Part shown: piece after piece, positions 6,416 to 8,473 of the stretch
How positions within the stretch are numbered: the first letter of the stretch is position 1
Layout of the letters: each line of letters starts with the position of its first letter
NCBI GenBank assembly: GCA_052390035.1
Contig: JBQTHI010000041.1
Span: 1-8,473, forward strand
DNA: 8,473 bases
From: JBQTHI01 sp052390035
GTDB taxonomy: Bacteria; Actinomycetota; Acidimicrobiia; Spongiisociales; ZC4RG35
Direction: 5' to 3'
Translations under genes and position numbers: made by a program
The notes under the pieces: model-generated
What the model was told of the DNA's origin: nothing
Databases searched by the model: none
The model's input: the letters and a program-made list of their open reading frames with translations, nothing else

Positions 6416-6438
6416 GGGATGGCAGGGTAGGCCAGCTC

Positions 6439-7827
6439 CTAACCCGCCTTCACCTCGGCGATCAGCTTGGACAACGACGCCTTGGCGTCCCCGAACAACA
6501 TTGAGGTGTTGGGGGCGTAGAACAGCTCATTTTCGATGCCGGCAAACCCGGTCGCCATGCCCCGCTTGAGGACGATTACCCGCCTGGCTTTGTCGGCATT
6601 GATGATCGGCATTCCGTAGATGGGGCTTTCTGGGTCGTTGCGGGCGGCAGGGTTAACCACATCGTTGGCGCCGATGACCAGAGCGACGTCGGCATCTCCG
6701 AAACGTTTGTTGATCTCTTCCATCTCGTACAGGCGGTCGTAGGGCACGTTGGCCTCCGCCAGAAGCACGTTCATGTGGCCCGGCATTCGCCCTGCCACCG
6801 GGTGGATGGCGTAGCGAACCTCGCCGCCGTTCTGTTCGATCAGTTCGGCTAGCTCCCGGACTTGATGTTGGGCCTGGGCGACCGCCATCCCGTATCCGGG
6901 CACGACGATCACCGATTGCGCATAGGCGAGCTGCACGGCGGCGTCCTCTGCAGAAATCTCGGACACCGCCATACCCTCGGCGGAGCGAGCCGATGCCGCC
7001 CCGGTCGCGCCGAAGGCTCCGAACAAGACGTTGGCGAAAGACCGGTTCATCGCCTTTGACATCACGATCGACAGGATGAATCCGCTGGCCCCATCAAGGG
7101 CACCGGCGATGATCAGCACCTCGTTGCCGATGGCAAACCCGGTTGCCGAGGCTGCCAGCCCGGCATAGGAGTTCATCAGCGATATCACCACCGGCATGTC
7201 GGCTCCCCCGATCGGGAGGACAAGGAACAATCCGATTACCGCGGCGAAACCAACCATGACGTAGAACGCCAGGCTCGCCTCCGGACGCAGTACCACCCAA
7301 ACGAAGAGGCCGACCGCGATGGCTGCCAGGGCGAGGTTGGCGGTGTTTTGGCCCTTGTAAGTTATCGGTCGGCCCGGAAGGAACTCGGCAAGCTTGCCGA
7401 AGGCGACGAAGCTGCCCGTCACCGTGAGCCCACCGAACAGAACCTCAAAGGCGAGGGCCGCCATCTTGGCGGGAGCGATGGGGTGGCCATCGGTCAGGTC
7501 GGTGTAGTACTCGCTGACCCCAACGAGGGTGGCAGCGAGGGCGCCGAACATGTGGGAGAAGGCAATCCGCTGCGGCATGGCGGTCATCGGAACCCACATG
7601 CCGAGCGGATACCCGATGATCGAACCGAGAATCAACCCCACCGCGATCCATCGGTAGCTGACGATCTCACTCTTCACCAACGTCCCGACGATGGCGATCA
7701 GCATGCCAAGCGCTGCCAGGTTCATTCCCCGTCGTGCCTGATCGGGTTTGGTCAGGCCCCGTAAACCGAGAATGAAGAAGATCGAAGCTGCCAGATAGCC
7801 GATCTGGCTGACCAGTTCGCGGCTCAT
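6439..7827 (-). CDS. pntB: NAD(P) transhydrogenase subunit beta
   Basis: Membrane subunit of proton-translocating transhydrogenase, which uses the proton gradient to drive hydride transfer from NADH to NADP+. From ATG 7827 the product is 462 residues, the same length as E. coli PntB; a longer open frame to 7926 only reads through pntAB in another frame. The N-terminal membrane domain dII fills about residues 1-265 with eight or nine helices. It has His92 in AFSHMFGA and Asn219 in SLMNSYAG, the counterparts of the proton-channel residues betaHis91 and betaAsn222. The NADP(H)-binding domain dIII follows, with VPGYGMAVAQAQ (310-321), HPVAGRMPGHMNVLLAEA (342-359), VIGANDVVNPAA (384-395) and LKRGMATGFAG (420-430). 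It begins 7 bp after the pntAB stop, without a good ribosome site, so translation is probably coupled. All key motifs look intact. Confidence 0.97.
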   Translation of the reverse strand: MSRELVSQIGYLAASIFFILGLRGLTKPDQARRGMNLAALGMLIAIVGTLVKSEIVSYRWIAVGLILGSIIGYPLGMWVPMTAMPQRIAFSHMFGALAATLVGVSEYYTDLTDGHPIAPAKMAALAFEVLFGGLTVTGSFVAFGKLAEFLPGRPITYKGQNTANLALAAIAVGLFVWVVLRPEASLAFYVMVGFAAVIGLFLVLPIGGADMPVVISLMNSYAGLAASATGFAIGNEVLIIAGALDGASGFILSIVMSKAMNRSFANVLFGAFGATGAASARSAEGMAVSEISAEDAAVQLAYAQSVIVVPGYGMAVAQAQHQVRELAELIEQNGGEVRYAIHPVAGRMPGHMNVLLAEANVPYDRLYEMEEINKRFGDADVALVIGANDVVNPAARNDPESPIYGMPIINADKARRVIVLKRGMATGFAGIENELFYAPNTSMLFGDAKASLSKLIAEVKAG

Positions 7828-7834
7828 GGCGGGA

Positions 7835-8194
7835 TTAGCTCTGGTCGGTCCGCTTTTGCGACCGGCGGAACATGGAGAGCATTCGATCGGTGATGAGGAA
7901 GCCGCCGACCACGTTGGCCATCGCACAGGTGACGGCGATCACTCCGAGCACCGTCGAGAGAGTGTTGCGCTCAGCCCCGGCGGCGACCAGGGAACCGACG
8001 AGGGAGATGCCGGAAATGGCATTGGTGGCAGCCATCAACGGGGTGTGGAGAAGGGAAGGGACCCTGGTGATGATTTGGTAGCCGACGAAGGCGGCCAGAA
8101 CGAAGACATAGAGATCGACGATGGGCGGCAGGATAGAAGGTGTGATCGTTGGCCCGACATCGGGATTACCGTTGTTGGCGAATGCCGCTGTCAT
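7835..8194 (-). CDS. pntAB: NAD(P) transhydrogenase alpha-2 subunit (PntAB, membrane part)
   Basis: A 119-residue membrane protein equal to the C-terminal membrane part of fused PntA. It occurs as a separate subunit in three-subunit transhydrogenases such as those of mycobacteria and Rhodospirillum. About three membrane helices are seen, at 25-44, 58-73 and 79-103. The family signature runs through FVGYQIITRVPSLLHTPLMA (36-55), TNAISGI (57-63) and GGFLITDRMLSMF (97-109). The ATG at 8194 is the only usable start: an in-frame TGA lies five codons upstream and no other start codon occurs before the first helix. No ribosome-binding site is visible. pntB follows after 7 bp. The NAD(H)-binding subunit gene pntAA, usually directly upstream, is not there; a rhodanese gene on the other strand takes its place. 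Confidence 0.92.
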   Translation of the reverse strand: MTAAFANNGNPDVGPTITPSILPPIVDLYVFVLAAFVGYQIITRVPSLLHTPLMAATNAISGISLVGSLVAAGAERNTLSTVLGVIAVTCAMANVVGGFLITDRMLSMFRRSQKRTDQS

Positions 8195-8473
8195 ATACCG
8201 ATTTGATCAAGCAGGCTCTCGCCGTCGTCGGTGAGCTGACCCCGGCCGAGGTGACGGCCCGGATGGCCGCGGGCCCCCTGGTCCTTATCGACTGTCGGGA
8301 GCCGGCCGAGTTTGAGTCCGGGGTGATTCGGGGAGCCTCGCTGGTCCCCCGCAGCTCGATCGAGACGGCCGTAGCCCGATCAGGGCTCTCGCCGGATACT
8401 CCGATCGTGGTCTACTGCGCATCCGGGGCGCGGTCGGCCCTCGCCGCCAAGACCCTCTACGACATGGGGTATG
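8182..8473 (+). CDS. Rhodanese-domain sulfurtransferase (3' end cut by window edge)
   Basis: The 97 complete codons visible encode a rhodanese-like domain, which moves sulfane sulfur via a cysteine persulfide. Landmarks are VLIDCREPAEFESGVIRGA (34-52) and the active-site loop YCASGARSA (78-86), with Cys79 in the CxxGxRS form. The frame runs off the right edge, so total length and any fused domain (for example a ThiF/MoeB-like part) are unknown. The start is uncertain. ATG 8182 gives MPLSYTDLIKQAL, which reads like the N-terminal helix of actinobacterial homologues, but it lies 13 bp inside the divergent pntAB start at 8194. TTG 8203 would avoid the overlap. Neither has a clear ribosome-binding site. 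The link to the transhydrogenase genes is position only. Confidence 0.88.
   Translation, partial: MPLSYTDLIKQALAVVGELTPAEVTARMAAGPLVLIDCREPAEFESGVIRGASLVPRSSIETAVARSGLSPDTPIVVYCASGARSALAAKTLYDMGY

Noticed and set aside
7828..7926. 33-codon extension of PntB
   Set aside because: It overlaps pntAB in another frame and has no similarity to PntB. ATG 7827 gives the standard 462-residue length.
1..8473. CRISPR arrays, tRNA or rRNA genes, insertion-sequence ends, toxin-antitoxin or defence genes
   Set aside because: No regularly spaced repeats, no tRNA-like cloverleaf or rRNA segment, no transposase or terminal repeats, and no defence or toxin family among the nine genes. The content is ordinary chromosomal metabolism.

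Overview
The window is a gene-dense piece of a high-GC bacterial chromosome. GTG and TTG starts, a regulator that looks leaderless, and proteins reading like actinobacterial relatives (aconitase A type, a COG2345 regulator, DUF4190 and DUF2752 proteins, a split transhydrogenase) point to Actinomycetota, perhaps an uncultured Acidimicrobiia-like lineage. That placement is an impression from protein style, not a search result. There is no rRNA, tRNA, CRISPR array, insertion sequence or phage gene, and no gene-free stretch above 300 bases. Nine protein genes explain nearly all of the sequence.

Left part (1-4394), an iron-sulfur block. Aconitase (acnA, minus strand, cut by the left edge) lies downstream of a winged-helix regulator of the COG2345/SufR-like type on the same strand. 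The regulator has four cysteines in its C-terminal half. Divergent from it across 62 bp is an Mrp/ApbC-type P-loop ATPase on the plus strand. The intergenic region holds palindromes that overlap candidate promoters for both directions. A probable Fe-S-sensing regulator therefore sits between an Fe-S enzyme and an Fe-S-carrier-family ATPase. This Mrp has no cysteine at all.

Middle part (4395-5182). A convergent junction with a small GC-rich hairpin separates mrp from two short membrane-protein genes on the minus strand, DUF4190 followed by DUF2752, coupled by a one-base stop/start overlap. A nested stem-loop lies between the aminotransferase upstream and the DUF4190 gene.

Right part (5183-8473). 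On the minus strand, in order of transcription, come the small membrane alpha-2 subunit of proton-translocating NAD(P) transhydrogenase (PntAB), the beta subunit (PntB), and a class III PLP-dependent aminotransferase, probably one operon. The soluble NAD(H)-binding subunit PntAA, normally just upstream, is absent. In its place a rhodanese-domain gene runs away on the plus strand, and its best start lies inside the first codons of pntAB. The right edge cuts the rhodanese gene.

I do not see a clearly novel multi-gene system. The best leads are the regulator/mrp/acnA arrangement with its shared palindromic control region, the cysteine-less Mrp, and the transhydrogenase operon lacking PntAA.
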